Source of the DNA: Echinococcus granulosus
Lineage: Eukaryota; Platyhelminthes; Cestoda; Cyclophyllidea; Taeniidae
DNA: 64,000 bases
Reading direction: 5' to 3'
Assembly: GCF_000524195.1 (NCBI RefSeq)
Contig: NW_020170405.1
Span: forward strand, 131,570-195,569
Position numbers and translations under genes: made by a program. This document shows, one piece after another, positions 23,250 through 37,036 of the stretch. How positions within the stretch are numbered: the first letter of the stretch is position 1; each line of letters begins with the position of its first letter. Under the pieces are notes generated by a model. It saw only the letters and a list, made by a program, of their open reading frames with translations. It did not search any database and had not been told where the DNA came from.

Positions 23250-26200
23250 GATTTAGCTCCCATGCTGATGTCACTTAGTGCAGCCCCTGTTGGGTATGTA
23301 ACCAGTTTTTCAAACCCTCTGTACGTGCTTGGACATTTCCCGGCCATGGTGAAAATCAGCCTAGAGCCTCGATGCTTCGAACAATCATCTAAGCGGCTGG
23401 AATGCCTGCCTCATTTTGGACGCCTCAACGATAGCCTGTCGTGACAAAACTGCACAAGAGGCGGGCCAGTCTGTTGAAGCATTGAGCATAATCATTCACA
23501 AACATGCAATTCCGAAAGAATAGACAGCAAGGCACCTTCTCCAAGCAACCTGTCCTAAAGTGGTTCAGCAGCACTAGCGATAAAAGTAATAAAGTACTAT
23601 TTGAAAGAAATAAATTCAGTACCAACTCCTTGAAATGCATTCGTTTTTTTCTTTTCTGCACCCTAAAAAACCCAGTTTATTTTCAGACATCGGCTACTTG
23701 AACAGTCTGGTACGGGAACATCATTTAGAAGGTAAAGCTAGGCTGGACTCGCTATTGGGATGAACGCACTTTACTGTTCCGGTGCGATACTACCTAGCGC
23801 AGAAACCCGAAGAAAGTCTCGTATGTGACTTCCAGTTATTTTTTGAGTAGACGATTAGAATGGGTATATAAGACCTTCTACGGGTTCTTCTAACTCATTA
23901 CGTTAAGAGTACTCTCTCGAACAATTCTTATTTGTGTCAATCAGCTCCTAAACTAATACCTAGGTCACAAAAGCATCTTCTAGTGCCAATTTAAGGTCTG
24001 GAAAATCGTTTTCTTTACCTAAACGATACCTTACTTAAGTAAGTTGCGGCTTTCGAAAAACGTAGCATAGGTTTCGCCTCTGATTAGACTTGCTGCTACT
24101 GTGAGATGGCCGGAAAAATTAACATGCTGTATATCACCGCGGATCGTGTGTTTATCATTCGCAAAAAACTATAAAAAAAGTTTACTCTTCTTAGATCACG
24201 GAGATCTCACACCTAGTTTGATGTTTCCGACCTAACCACCCTGTTTGCGACACCCAATATGACGCGATCAGCTACCATGATCTGATTAGGCGTACGTGCC
24301 ACACCCACGTAGCCCTGGGCAGCAATTTCGTTAGATTAGGATGATGGCTGCCGTGGATTACTACCTCAGGTCGTGAAATACTCAGTTGTCTAATGAGGAA
24401 AAGCCATTAAAAACGTGGAAGAACAGCAAATATCATATTGCCTACTTAAATAACCACTGAAGCGTCGCTTTTGACACGATACAACTCTGTGATCGAAAAT
24501 CCAGCATTTTAAGCATCCTTGAAGAGCATGAGCTGCTACCTGCGCTTAATTAGGTAGTAATTATGATGATTGAACTATTTGTTGTTACTGATACCTCTTG
24601 ACATGATTTTTTACCTTCATTCACCAATGATTTGGACTGCTATGCAGCTCTAATCACAGATGAGTGGTGGGGTAAGTCAAATTACAGGCAGGTTCAAACC
24701 TGCAGTTATGTCTAAGCATTCTTTGCAAGTCAGTGAAAGAGCTTTGAATACAAACTTTGGTCTTGCGTAAATCAACGGGATGGGCTTGCACAATCATACG
24801 CAATGCTGACGATAGCTTGGTGACGGAAATAACTGAAGGTCTGCATGGACGAATCTGAACGATGGCCATCATTGACAGGTAATCCAAACATTCAAGTGGA
24901 ATGCAGCTAGAAAAACAAGTACCGATACTAAAGACCATCCTCCAATGATAATATCATCCGTAAGCACGCTGCTATGCTACTCTTAAAGACCGAACAGGCA
25001 ACCGCAGCGTAAAAGTCCAAAACTCTAAGAGCTAGCTGACACAGCCTTGAGCCACAAGCTCAGACTTGTGCCTCCACGTGCAAGCGGGGCGAAACAGTTG
25101 AAGGCCAAGGAGAGCCAGTTAAGAACGCAACTATCAAAACTGGTTTCAGTGGAAGCTGAGTCATACCAACTGCGAGGGTGAACCCATGTGTGCAACTGCC
25201 TTAGAATGCTCGGATCAACACCAGTTCTAAAGCGATTTGTCTGAGACCTAAACTGATAAGGTAGGGTTCAGATAATACAGACTTTTAAAATCGGATGAAT
25301 AGAAGATAAACATGCCTTTATTATGGAGCCTGTTACAGACTGAGTAGACAAAGTTACCATTGGAGATGAAGCAAAGTTAATATGCACCAAAACGCTTAAC
25401 CAATAACCAAGCTTTATCAATATGAGGTGCGTATTTAACGGAAAATAGTTCGATACGAGTCAGTTGACGTTTTTGATAGAAATATTAGGTCTTGCCAGCT
25501 TCACTAAATTTAATATTTGGGAATTTAAAATGACATAAAAAGGAACTGCCAGGTGCAGATATGAAAATTCGTAGGAAAGAAGGACACGCCAAACGAAATG
25601 GCTTTCGACCGAAATATCGCGAGTGAACGATGTGCGAGGTAGAATGAAGCGGTAGTTAAAAATTGCCACGTTTTAGTGAGTGTACTTGGATAGATAAAAG
25701 TAGATATTCACGCGTGCAGCTACTTTTCCAAAAGGCAAGAAAACTGTCACACACCAATGTTGGCAGGGCTGATTCAAATTACGGAAACTCCAGACAGGAG
25801 ATAGCAAGTATACTTAACAAACATAAGCAACTTTTGCAAAAATCCAAATGTAACTGCACGATGAGATGGTGATGAGTTATAATTCAACTTAACCTTACCA
25901 CCAAAATCTGAAGTACAATTCTACCCAAAACGCCACTGATAGGTGTCACAAGCCACCAGCCAAATCAAACCCCGTCTGCCAAAAATGAACTCAATGGGTT
26001 GGAGGGAACCCACGACAGCTAGATACCTTTTCAGCCTTAGCGAAGGCATACAATCTCAAAAACAAGATATAACGTCAAACCCCATACTAGCGGTTAATTG
26101 AAGCTCTTCCGGAAATGCCCTACTCCCTGGCTACGAGCGCACCAAACTAAAAACAGAATGGCACACAGGGAGTATAACTGCTAACACGCATAAACAGAAC

Positions 26201-26485
26201 ATAGAATCATACGCGCACAGAAATATGAGTCAAAACCAAATTCTACTAGGCTATTTCACCTATGGCTGACGTAAGAAATATCCACAAACGACAGTGGCAC
26301 AAATATGTAAGACATGGTCCAGGTAATAGAAGACATATCCTCGCCCGTGAGGCAGTATTAAGTGGAAAATCAATGAAATCTACGACTTCGAAGCTGAAAC
26401 ACTTGGCTAGCAACTCACATGACAAAAAATTCGGGCCAATCATTACCTGAGGGAAAAACAAGCAGGTAAAAATAGTAGCTATAGT
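23250..26485. other. Intergenic region, no supported gene
   Basis: AT-rich sequence between the aquaporin pseudogene and the ATP synthase g gene. A moderately GC-rich minus-strand frame at 24654-24938 (95 codons) has no recognised domain or clear splice partners. Nothing else stands out on either strand. Confidence 0.4.
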
Positions 26486-26491
26486 TTTATT
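26486..26491 (-). promoter_or_regulatory. Poly(A) signal of ATP synthase subunit g gene
   Basis: AATAAA on the minus strand about 19 nt past the TGA stop of the subunit g gene. This is a close but workable spacing for a short 3' UTR. Confidence 0.5.
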
Positions 26492-26509
26492 CTAAAGACA
26501 AGTCGCAGA

Positions 26510-26929
26510 TCAATGCGCTACAATATAGGCGCCCTTCACCTTTTTATATCCAATCAAGCTCCTTCGACCAATTATTTCTCCGACAAAGAACCACATAAGA
26601 ACTTCAATTGCGACAACGCTATCAAGAGCAAAATCCTAAAACAATGCATTTGATAAAACAGCACAGACCTTGACAGTTTTTTGCTTCCATGCACTGGACT
26701 TAAAGAAATTAATAATGGATTTGCCTTCTTCAAGGGCTGGTGTGAGTTCGGACATCGTTGGTGGTCTCAATTCCACCTTCGCATATTTATAAAATTTAGT
26801 AATTGCTGGGCAGCCTCTTTCCATTCCGTAACGATATGCAACTAAAGGCACGCATACAAATAAGTGCAATGACATACGCGTAGCATACTTGGGACCGGCT
26901 GAAACCACCCACTCCAGCAGCTTCGCCAT
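26510..26929 (-). CDS. ATP5MG: Mitochondrial ATP synthase subunit g
   Basis: Membrane-sector (Fo) subunit g of mitochondrial F1Fo ATP synthase, involved in dimerisation and cristae shape. Minus-strand exons are 26878-26929, 26669-26805 and 26510-26635. Phases 1 and 0 join cleanly to give 104 aa (human 103). Diagnostic segments are KFYKYAKVELRPPT in exon 2 and the C-terminal helix EVLMWFFVGEIIGRRSLIGY in exon 3. The region between exons 1 and 2 is open without splicing, which would give about 128 aa. The spliced model is preferred because it matches family length and uses a GTATGT donor with a CCCAG acceptor. An alternative acceptor a few bases upstream (AAAGAG) keeps the same frame. The start at 26929 gives MAKLLEWV. 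It lies divergent from MON1. Confidence 0.92.
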
Positions 26930-27792
26930 CCTTTAGAAAACCCACCGGATCCAAAAATGCAAACAAACCAGTTGCATGATGAAAAAGGAGCTTCTAGGAG
27001 AATTCGAATTTAATCCTTGCATCAGGCATCAAATTTAAAATAATATTTTTTTAGCCAAATGAATTCAATGTCGACTGAATAAAATATAAACAAACCTTTA
27101 ATCACAATGACAACCCAGGCGTCTCAACCAAGCTAGTGCTACAATTAGAGCATATTTAGATTACTTGCTAAAAACAATAGAACTAAGGCCAAACATGCTT
27201 TAAATCCAGGTTTTCAGGTCTTGAATTCTTTAATTTATTTGGACTGTAGTTATGGGGCTCTCTAGAATTTGGTATTCGGAATGCACACACTGAGCGGTTG
27301 AGGTACGCTGAGGTCGAGCAAGCCCTTTTTGTGTACCACTGTTCAATATTCTACCCTTTATATACTAATAAACTATAATAGATTATTCGATAAGTTTGAA
27401 TTTTGTCGCTATACCCAGGTTAGCCCCAGTTATCGGCATTTCTCTCCTTTAATTAGAATAATAAGATGCCGAGAGTAGCAGCTCAAATGCATTTGAAATT
27501 TTTGCCCTCTTTCAAACGTCAATAGTTACTAGCTTTGCGTACACAACAATTCATGCAACATGCCATTCTAGGAAACACAGGAGAGATGTTAAAGTGAGGT
27601 TGTTATTAGTAGTTTCTTATTAAAATAACAGGTACTTATCGTGAAGGCACATCGATATTTGCACCTTACAAAATCCCTTATTCTTACTAACAATCACATT
27701 TACTTAGGAGCTCGATGAATGGTAACTTAATACTTCATTCAATGCACGTGTTACGAAAGGTAAGGTCTATTGTTTAAAGCAGCTTTATAACA
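26930..27792. promoter_or_regulatory. Divergent promoter region, ATP synthase g / MON1
   Basis: About 860 bp separate the two start codons, which face away from each other. The stretch is AT-rich with no coding frame, so it should contain both promoters and 5' UTRs. No specific core element could be assigned. Confidence 0.45.
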
Positions 27793-30700
27793 ATGTCACA
27801 GTTTGATGATGTGGGCTTGGGCTTAGCTGACTTGGATGACTCCTTTACAGCTGATAGTAGCGTTGAAAACGAAGTAATTGATTCTCCATTTACGAAAAAT
27901 GGAAGCGGCAATAATTCTCCAAAGCAGCAGTCACTCACGGACAGCTACTATTCCCTGGGAGCCGCTCCCCGTAATCCTGGACCTCTGACCACTTCAAGTG
28001 ATTTGGAAAGTTCTTTTTATGACTCCAGCACAGAAAAACAGTGTGGGTCATCAAACAGATCAATGAGTTTTTCGACGCCTTCTTCACCAATCAAAGCATC
28101 TGCGAAGGATCTTGGTCTCGACCCTGACCTTCTACATGTTTTTGTCTTCAGTGACGCTGGTAAGCCCATATACACAAGGTACGTTATCACAGTCTTGGTA
28201 TCCTTATTTGTTTGGTTCTAATTATCATAAAACCAGTGGTTTACTAAATATGTGGAGGTTTTTTCTTGCTTTGGGATACCGTTTTCTGCTCGAACTTCAC
28301 TGCATATTTCATCAACCCATGATTTCGCTCTTAGTTAAAACGTCTATCAAGCTCACAGACTATATTATTAAGGTCTTAGTTATCTGAATTGTTTTACCTT
28401 CTGGTCCTCTGGCCGTCGACTCAGTGTGAAATTGACGCGCAGTCGGCTGATGCGCTCATGATCCTCATTTTTCTAGGTACGGAGATGAAGGTAAACTTGC
28501 CCATGTTATGGGCGTTATGCATGCGCTGATTTCTGTTGTCGCTCAGCAAGGTGACCAACTCCAAACCCTTGTTGCTGGTGACAAACACATCGTTTTTCGC
28601 ACCTTCGGACACCTAATTCTTGTTGCTATCGGACCCTCTTGTGAGCCCGTTTCGCATCTCTCTGTCATTCTCAAATATGTATATAATCAGGTATTATTTC
28701 CAACTATTCCTGCACTTTACTAATAAGATATTATTGTTTGGCTAGTCGATATTAACTGAGGTGTATCTTGGTGAATTGGTGAGGTTCATATAATTTCGAC
28801 GCCGTGTTAGTATTCAGTTGAAATATTTCAGTCCCTTATCGGTTCCTTGTACTGGCCCCTACATTAATACGCCTTCAATGCCTTTGTAGATTGTGAGTGC
28901 ACTGACTCACCAGAGGATAGATAAGTGGTTCATGCAGAAGCAGAACCTTGATTTACGCAACCTTATGATAGGCGATTGCCGTCTCCTCACTGGAGCCGTT
29001 GAACTCGTTGAAACCCAAATGGGACCCACACTGAATGCCGTTCTTTGTATTCCACTACCCAAATCAATCCGAGATGCGGTGGTTCAAGCCATCATTCACG
29101 GTGCTAAATCTCAGGTAAGGTCACTTGTTTTTATGCGCACTCCTCATCGGTACTCCTAAGCTTTTACTTTTGAATAATAATGTTGAAGATGGTTTAGCAG
29201 TACAGTCGATTGCCATTTTGACTAATTTAACTTTTTTATCCCGAATGGGTTGTTATGGGATCAACTCAATTCAGGTCCCACTGACTTAAATTGAACTAAT
29301 TATTATAATCACGTTATAAATTATCATTCCTTTCAAATAAGCCGCAGCGGATTGCTTTTTTGGCCTAATGCGTTTCAATTTGGAAATTTGCTAATGAAAA
29401 GAAGACTGTTGTTTTCTGTAGGTTAGTGTCATTATGCTAACATTTTTACGTGCGTTTTTCTGTTGCTGTTCTTTCAATAAGGATCTTCTGTTCGCCATTC
29501 TTCTGACAAATTATCGAGTGGTGTGCATCGTCAGCATAAAGAAGCGCTTCCTTCACCCTATCGATATCCATTTGATCACAAACCTTGTGCGATGCTCTCA
29601 GTCTTTCAGAAACGCCTCTACCAATTGGCTACCCATTTGTCTTCCCAAGTTCAACTGCAAGTATGTTGTATCGTCATCAGACTTTCCACTCATTGATGTT
29701 TAGTATCATAGTGCGCCTTTTCGTTATTTTTAGTGGTTACCTCTATGCCAATCTCTCCTATCTTGACAACCATTCCTGTCTGGTTTTGCTAACCGTTGAT
29801 AGCAACCAGTTTTATGCTCTCCAGACCTCTCGAGATCAAATTTTGTCGGTGCGTTCATGAATGGGTTAACCTCGTATACCTTTAACTCTCACCTCAACTA
29901 TCGCTTTTGTGCTTCTTAATGTCGATGCCTCTCGGGATTTAGGCTTGTTTTTGAGTAACGCTCCACACATGATGTGTGCAGGGACCCTTTCTTGATTATT
30001 TTCTATTACTGGCTCTCGTACTTAAATCTTGTAGTCAATCCATGCAAATTTGCAGTTTGTTTGTTTTAACACAGGGTGCATCATCTAGGCAACTGTGGAA
30101 TTTCGTTTAATGTGGGAAACTTCATTGTCGCTACACTATTGATCTATTAAGAATTGCTGGTATATTTAGGGGTAATCATAAGCCTCGATTGTTATGTTAA
30201 TTTTAATCCAAGCATATTCAGGTGAACGTTACTTAGATCTTATCGAAGTTGGCGAAATTGGTGTCGCTGATAATCTGCAATAAAAGTGACTTCAAATAGG
30301 AGTGCTTGTTGAATGGTTGGTTCTCATTACGTTAGTACGTAACTGTTGATTATCTATCTACCCAGTTGACAAATGCATTCAAATCAAAAACGCGTAAATC
30401 TTAAACATGTTGCAATTCTCCCTCAAAATATGCATGTTTTAACTCTAATGACTAGTTGCCCGCTAAATGTAAGTCGCAGTCAATGCATCTGACCTGCCCA
30501 TTGAAATATGGCGAACAAAGTGGTGTTTCCACAAGCAAAAGCTTCTTAAACATCGCTATTCTAGGTGCATATTTGAGCTTAAGAATATGAGCTAACAGTC
30601 CGTTTCCCCTTTAATGCTAAGAATGTGCATCTTTCTCTGGGCAGCGCTTGCAATCGTCACTGCAGGGTGAGTGTTTGCAGCGCTTGGCCTCGGCCACCTG

Positions 30701-31876
30701 GCCGGACGTCGCATCATTAGGTTTTGGTGGGGGTCTGCGACACTTCGTCTGCAAGTTGGTCCCCGCGGCGCAGTACACCACAAGCCGGTGGACTCCACCT
30801 TACAACTTCAACACCGCTGTGCCGACCTCATCTTCGCCTTCCGATAGCTCGGAGGTCATGACGACGGCATCTGCGGTGGCAGCGGTGAAGCAGCGCCAGG
30901 CAGCCCTGCTTCGCGCCTATCGCGTGATGCATAAGAACCTCCACTGTCACCTCCACCCCGTTAGCAGCATATTCCAGGCCTCCGATACTGAGGCTCAATT
31001 GGCTTCGGTAACTATCATTTTCAGCCCTTCTGGTATTCCATGTTTACTCCTGGGGTATTTAGAATTGCCGTTACTTTAGAAGCATGTGATGGGAGCGATC
31101 TTTATCTTATTCATCCAACTGAATCCCCAATTAAATGGCAACAAATCGCCTCCTCACGCTCAATTACTTGGTTATTTATGGTTTTATAATTTAGGATTGC
31201 AGTAAAGTAATACTCACTTAAGAGTGAATGAAAACAATGCCTATTTGGTGCGTAGTGGTAATACAAATATAAATAATTTTTTTACGAAATATTAACTGAT
31301 TTCTTTTTACTTTCATAACGTAGTGGCTTTAATTAATCAGGTTTCTTGCGACAAATATTGGCATAATCCCTACCCCGTTGACCTATGTCCGCATCTCAAC
31401 TTGGTTAGTGTATGGTTTCACAATTCGTTTGTAAACTTGTTTTTTTACCAATGATATTAATAGTAACTGTTTGCTATAGTTGTTTCCTTCGTACCATTGC
31501 CAACCTTGAGTAATCGTTAAGTATCAGCAGCGCATTCTAAACATGGATGACAAATAAAATTGCGAATTGCCTTTGGGTCAATGAGCTAGCGGATTAATCC
31601 GACCATATTTCATTCAAATATCGGTACCAACTTGTCCACTTGCCTCCTCACGCGTTCACTACTCGAGTAGTCCTGCAATTTGTCGCGTCGTTTGTGGCAA
31701 TCACTCTACGAAACTTTTTAACTGTGACATTTTAGTTGAGTCATGATTACGAGGTGTACATGACTCTGGAACCGCTGGTTAGCAAACAGGAGGCATTTGA
31801 TATTCTTAATCGTCTAACAAAGTGGATCTCGGCCAACAAACAACGTCTCTTTATCCTCGCCTCACCGACTTTCTGA
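27793..31876 (+). CDS. MON1: Vacuolar fusion protein MON1, 7 exons
   Basis: Subunit of the Mon1-Ccz1 guanine-exchange complex that activates Rab7 during endosome-to-lysosome maturation. Exons are 27793-28178, 28477-28690, 28890-29114, 29482-29660, 29734-29848, 30645-31007 and 31736-31876. Phases are consistent throughout and give 540 aa (human MON1A/B about 550). The N-terminus is acidic and Ser-rich (low complexity). The first longin domain starts at HVFVFSDAGKPIYTRYGDE. Further family blocks are KQNLDLRNLMIGD, KRFLHPIDIHLITNLV, LPKFN, and a C-terminal LTKWISANKQRLFILASPTF ending in TGA. Exon 6 is distinctly GC-rich and contains lineage-specific Ser/Ala-rich sequence. The model appears complete, with no frameshifts. 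Confidence 0.95.
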
Positions 31877-33735
31877 CCCCTTTCTCATCTACTCTATGTT
31901 CTCATAATCATGTTCTTTGCAATACTATTTGATTTGATTCGTTCACTGTTTCATTCTAGAAAGTAGGGTCGGACTTGTGAAATAGGCCGGATTCATACCC
32001 ATAATTAGCAAGAAATCCACTCTTTGTTATATTCATTTTCGATATTCATTTTACCGATTAATCAGTGCCCTCATTCGGCTGACTTTCCCGTTTTGATAGC
32101 AGAGGGGGTTGTATGATTAACTGATATGCTTGTCTAGAGGTATGAAACCTTCACCCAAACCTTGCTATTGATGTCACCCTTGGGATGTGATTGCATGGAG
32201 GCATAACCCCCATGCCTCAGCAGAGGTGACCCAGAAGGCCTTAATTAAACTGAGTAGCATTCTGCCACTAAATGTCAGAATTCTATTTTGACTGACACCC
32301 ACGTCAAATGTCATCAACATTAGCGGTGCGCACGCACGCAAGCAGACTAATCGTGCAGACAAAGAATCACGAGCATTGGACGCACCCTCGCTCAATTTAA
32401 CGGACTAGAATGCTTCGGAACTGGCGCGATGGTCATGTATAGCTGAACGACTAATGACAGCTGGACATGTGAGAGACTGCCTGATGGATTCGTGATCAAC
32501 GACTGATCATTACGAATAGTGTCATGCGGATTAACTACGACTCAGACACACCTCTGGTCATCCCACCGGATTCATTTGTTTGGGCGCTACCCCCTTCCCT
32601 TCCCACATCAATTAGGCCTAACCACCAGTGCTAAGGGGTCAAGTGGGTTGGCGTTTGCATTTTATCCGACTATTCCATCAGCGTGGGAAATTGAGTGAGA
32701 CAATGTGAAGTAACAAACCATATCAGAAGAGCAGCGGTAAATTGTGCAACACTTACGTAAAAAAAAGCTGGCTACATTATCGTCTGTACTTCAGCCTTGA
32801 CTATAACATTTGGATTTATTTGAACTACAATTAGCCGGTGCTCCGTAGCTGATTTATGGCTCGTGGTGGAGATCACAGCTAGATTATTGTTTGTTTGTTT
32901 GTTTGTACAATTAAGATTATTTAGGGTGTTCTTAAATCAGTTAGCTATTGAGACATGACATTTCCTGCAGTTGTATTTAGCTGGAAAAGCCATCCCTACA
33001 TACCCGAAATAAAGCCACCTTTGTATGAAATACGTCGAGTTTGGATTCGTGACAGGTGAAAGTCCTACTCTCTTGTTATAGTCATTCTACGACATGTAAA
33101 ACTAGAATTTCTGATAATCAACATCCCTCCACGGGCTAACTAGGAGGTGTATTCAATTAGAAGTCCAAATTTTGATCAATTCAAGTACTGTAAAAGCTAA
33201 TTACTCAGTTCTAAGTGATAGTCACCTCAAGAGGCTACCGTGAAGCATCACAAAGTATAGGTGACACTACTCCATTCAATAGTTGATGCTTTCCTATATT
33301 GTCACATCCTCAGTCGAGCAATGGATGCAACCGTTTCAGACAAGAATATTTAAACTGAAAAAAGAAGTTGCCTGCATAAATAGAACATCCAGCCTTCGAT
33401 GATTCAGGATTAATCCCCATAAAATTCATTTGTGAACTCTAATTGACAAATACGCTAATTTGCCTAGACACTTGCTACCTTGCCCTTTCCTCAAACCATC
33501 TGACTTGTAAGTTTGCCACTCTTGATATAAAATGACAGCTAAAAGCAGATGACATGAGATATAGTGAAGGACGAAAAATATGGACAAAATAAGAGGATTT
33601 ACACGATCAACATCTCTTTACAAAATACATAGTATCAAAAGGTACATATACAGACCCACTCTGGTAGCCGTTTTTGATAGAGACGTCAAGAAGGGCACAT
33701 CAAAGATATGAGGCGACGATAACTGATCAAAACAT
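31877..33735. other. Convergent spacer between MON1 and adenosine kinase
   Basis: The 3' ends of MON1 (plus) and ADK (minus) face each other across about 1.9 kb. A GC-richer block at about 32.16-32.64 kb has no confident coding frame. A short TTTG microsatellite lies at 32887. No gene is seen. Confidence 0.45.
32887..32906. repeat. Short (TTTG)n microsatellite
   Basis: Five consecutive TTGT units in a 20-bp run. Simple-sequence repeat with no visible function. Confidence 0.85.
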
Positions 33736-34858
33736 TTATGTATAGTCGACTCTTGGGCCGAGAGAAAACCCTGACCTCTTAATAATATAGGTGGCCGCCT
33801 TCTTTCCGCTATCAATAGCTTTCTCCAGATCTCCCTCAATGAGGTAGCTAGCCAAAAAACCTGCTGCAAAAGCATCACCAGCTCCATTAGTGTCCACGAT
33901 GTTCTCTAGTGGCAGTGGAGTAACTGAGAATGTACGCAGCACCTGGTCTCTCGACGATATCGTGTAGATCGGTCCGGGTCCCTGTGTCAGCACCACCAGA
34001 CGTGGACGACAGATGTTGCCTGCTCGCGGCAAGGAGACGAGGTACTTGGCCACACCCAGAGCATTCCTATCGTTCAGTAATCGCGCTTCAGCGTAAGCCT
34101 CTGCCTCGTCTACGGTGCCAAAGATGAAGTCGGCGTGCGGAATGACGGTGTCGAGTGCCTCCGTGTAGGATCTTGCCACGTAAGGCGAAGCCAAATTTAA
34201 ACACAGAGCCTTGCTGTGAGATGACGCATGGTCAAGAATAAGTTTGACAATATCCATGCTGGATACCACTAAATAACCCTAAAAGAGGGACAATATATTC
34301 AACTCACATCTTTAAAGTACCAAATAGGAATGCTCAACTTACTATGATGTAGTATATTTGTGCCGCTTTCACCATTTCCCAGGGCCTTTTTTGTCGAAGA
34401 AAATTGGTCGAGAGTGCAGCAGCAGCACCGAGGGAGGTGACCAAGGAGCGTTGGGAACCGTTTACTAAGACGAAGCACACGCCTGTTCCGAGCTTATCGG
34501 TCACCTCGTATAAGGTTTTTACACCAGTCTCATGTATGCTTTCAAGCAGAATCTCCCCAGTTGTATCGGCACCTATACACCCAAGATAAGCGCATTGGAT
34601 TTCCTTAGAATCCTGATGGATCCACTGAATCATTTTCATTGTGTTTTGCGCAGCTCCACCAGGAACATAAGTAAGTTTGAAGTTCTTTTGCAGGAGTTCC
34701 TCGTAGAGCCCCTCTTGTTTGGGCCCTTTCAATATTGCCCCGTTGGCTTCAACATCATATTTCCTCAAAAACCTCTCACAAACATTGGCCTGAATATCAA
34801 GCAGAGGGTGGCCAAGAGCTAGCATGAAAATGGGCTGAACATTACAAATTTCACCCAT
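33736..34858 (-). CDS. ADK: Adenosine kinase (PfkB family)
   Basis: Phosphorylates adenosine to AMP, the main adenosine salvage step, which is important in flatworms that cannot make purines de novo (known for the group; not shown here). Two minus-strand exons, 34343-34858 and 33736-34278, with a 64-bp intron and a phase 0 junction, give 352 aa (human 345-362). The N-terminal block is MLALGHPLLDIQANV (human GNPLLDIS). The substrate-side glycine motif is VPGGAAQNTMK, and GCIGAD and NLASPYV follow. The ATP-site signature DTNGAGDAFAAGFL is intact, with the catalytic Asp at about residue 307. The start at MGEICNVQ (34858) is chosen because it matches family length. The same frame is open to an earlier Met at 34990, whose extra 44 residues look unlike the family. 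Confidence 0.95.
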
Positions 34859-36790
34859 GTCAACACTCAGGTAATGGGCACTAGAGCCTGATTCGTGAGT
34901 CAGTCTATAAATCCATACCGAGAACCAATAGTAGGACTGCGTTGTCGTTGACCAATCAGAACAAAGTTGTTTCACTGTCGCTGTCACCACTGCGATGACA
35001 TATTGGGGGAATAAGCATAGCCGTTGCCATGGTTACTCAAATCTACTAACTCATAATCGATTTTAGTCTATCGTGACTACACTCACGATTGACCAAATCA
35101 CGTTGTAGGTATTTAATGTAATTCTTCTACCTTGTGTAATTTGAAAGTAATCAAATGGCTTTAGTCGTTGGGCGAAATATTTGCTAATCAGTTTATATCA
35201 TTCAAAAATTTGGGCGACATTTTGATTTGAGCATGTAATTAGCATGACTGATCACGTAGGCTGGTCGATTACTTCATACCCAAAGTGTAATGCGTCGACT
35301 GTTTGCTTAATCCTCAGTTTTAGTAGCGAGCCACTTAGTGGCTCCACCATTTCACCTTCACCGGGCGGCTTGGCCTTCGGGCCAGACCAATGGCCCCATA
35401 AGCCCTTTTGTGCATCGACAATGGATATTCTGCCCAACTATTGCGTCTTCTTCGACTTCGGGGGCGTCTCGGAGTGGTGCACACAACCAATTCATAAAGA
35501 GGCACAGTAAGCACTATTCAGGAAAAAAAGTTTCCAAAAAGTTTGGTAGTTTTCGAAATTCAACAGAACGTCAGCAGAAAAATACATTTTACTAACCTTT
35601 TGCAAACCGAAATAATTGCCTGGATGAGCCGTATAATGGTGCTGAAGGCGAAGGAAAGACTAATCCCCCAAGTCAGGATGAATCCGATGAAATGATGGAA
35701 AATTGACTCTTCTTTTGTAAATGGCGGGTTAACATTAGTTAAAATTCTGCAAACCTCAGCTTTTTTTAACCTGTTGAATTGCGAAGGTACAGTCCAAAGG
35801 CTACATATTTTCGAAGTCAACCTGTCGGAGAAGGTTGCAACCCAGAGGCTGAGTTATTGAGGTACAATCGAACTACCCTACAATTTTGAAGCAGGAATGT
35901 CTAAGACATTGCTATTAGAGGAAGGGGATTACGAGGAACAAATGGTTTGGCTTGAAATGTGACGGCTTAGGTGCACAAGTCACGACTGGCGCTTTATGTG
36001 ATGCGATGTGGGGAAGTGGCCGCAGATGGCTTTTAAGGACCTTAAGGGCAGTTACTATGACGGAGGTGAGACTTTCAAAGCGCAATGCCATTTGTTTGTG
36101 CGTTCGCAGTAGGAGGGAGTGAGCGCCTAATTAGAGAGCTCCTGGCGCACAAGAGAAGTGAACAGGCACCTTAGTGTGTACATGACTCTGTTATCGCTCA
36201 ATGCCGAATCAAAAGTATGAAAAAAGTTGTCTGGAGAAGAAAAAGAATTAAAGCGAGATGATACCTTGGCATGCTACTTCAAAGGACATTTAATTTGACT
36301 ATTTTGAGCTCGGTCTAATGAGCTTTATTATATTTTTCTACCCATACTCGAGTCGTTTAAGCTAGTCTGGGACATCAGTACTTATAAGGGCATAAAATAT
36401 AAATCTAAAGGAGTTAAAATCACATTGGCTTTTGAATTTAGCACTATCTATTCCACTTCCACACAAACCTTAATGTTTAACGAATACCTGAAATGCCTTA
36501 GGCATAAGACCTTTCAATGCAACCGAGCCATTTTAGAATAGCCTACTCCACTTCGCCATCTTTGATTAAACCTTGAGGGAGTAAAATTTCCGACATCACA
36601 ATTTTCTAATTTTCGGGCCACGACTGGCTATGCGTCCACTCGGTGTCAAAGTTCAGGACAGAGCACCACACGATAGCCGAAATAGTTGCCATGGCGTGGA
36701 GTGGAATTAAAACCAACACGACCGGAATCGTCATTAGCAGATGCAAATCCAGCAGGTTCATTAATGTTATAATCGTATTAGGGTAATATA

Positions 36791-36808
36791 TATACATATA
36801 TATGTATA
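36791..36808. repeat. Perfect AT-rich palindrome
   Basis: An 18-bp perfect palindrome (TATACATATATATGTATA) sits inside a longer AT microsatellite tract, about 50 bp left of repeat copy 3. Probably simple-sequence slippage. Confidence 0.7.
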
Positions 36809-36856
36809 CGATATAGACCGAAGGTTATAAATTAGGTGCGCAAGACGTTAGGAAAT

Positions 36857-37036
36857 TTGTAGCGACATCGGTCTTTCCTGAGGACAAATAAAGTTATAAT
36901 ACTAGGGCTGAATTTGTATGGCCGACACTGAGAAGGGCTGGCGACTACTAGTGTGGCCTGAAGGCTATGCCGCCCAGTGGAAATACAATCGCGAAGCTCT
37001 AAGTGCCCATGGAGCCAAAACGAAGAGTTAAACAAA
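36857..37036 (+). repeat. Dispersed repeat, copy 3
   Basis: It shows the same block order as copy 2: TGTAGCG, GTCTTTCCTGAGGAC, CTACTAGTGTGGCCTGAAGGC, CCGCCCAGTGGAAATACAAT, and the tail GCCAAAACGAAGAGTTAAAC. It is similar in length to copy 2 (about 180 bp), which supports the element's boundaries. Confidence 0.65.
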
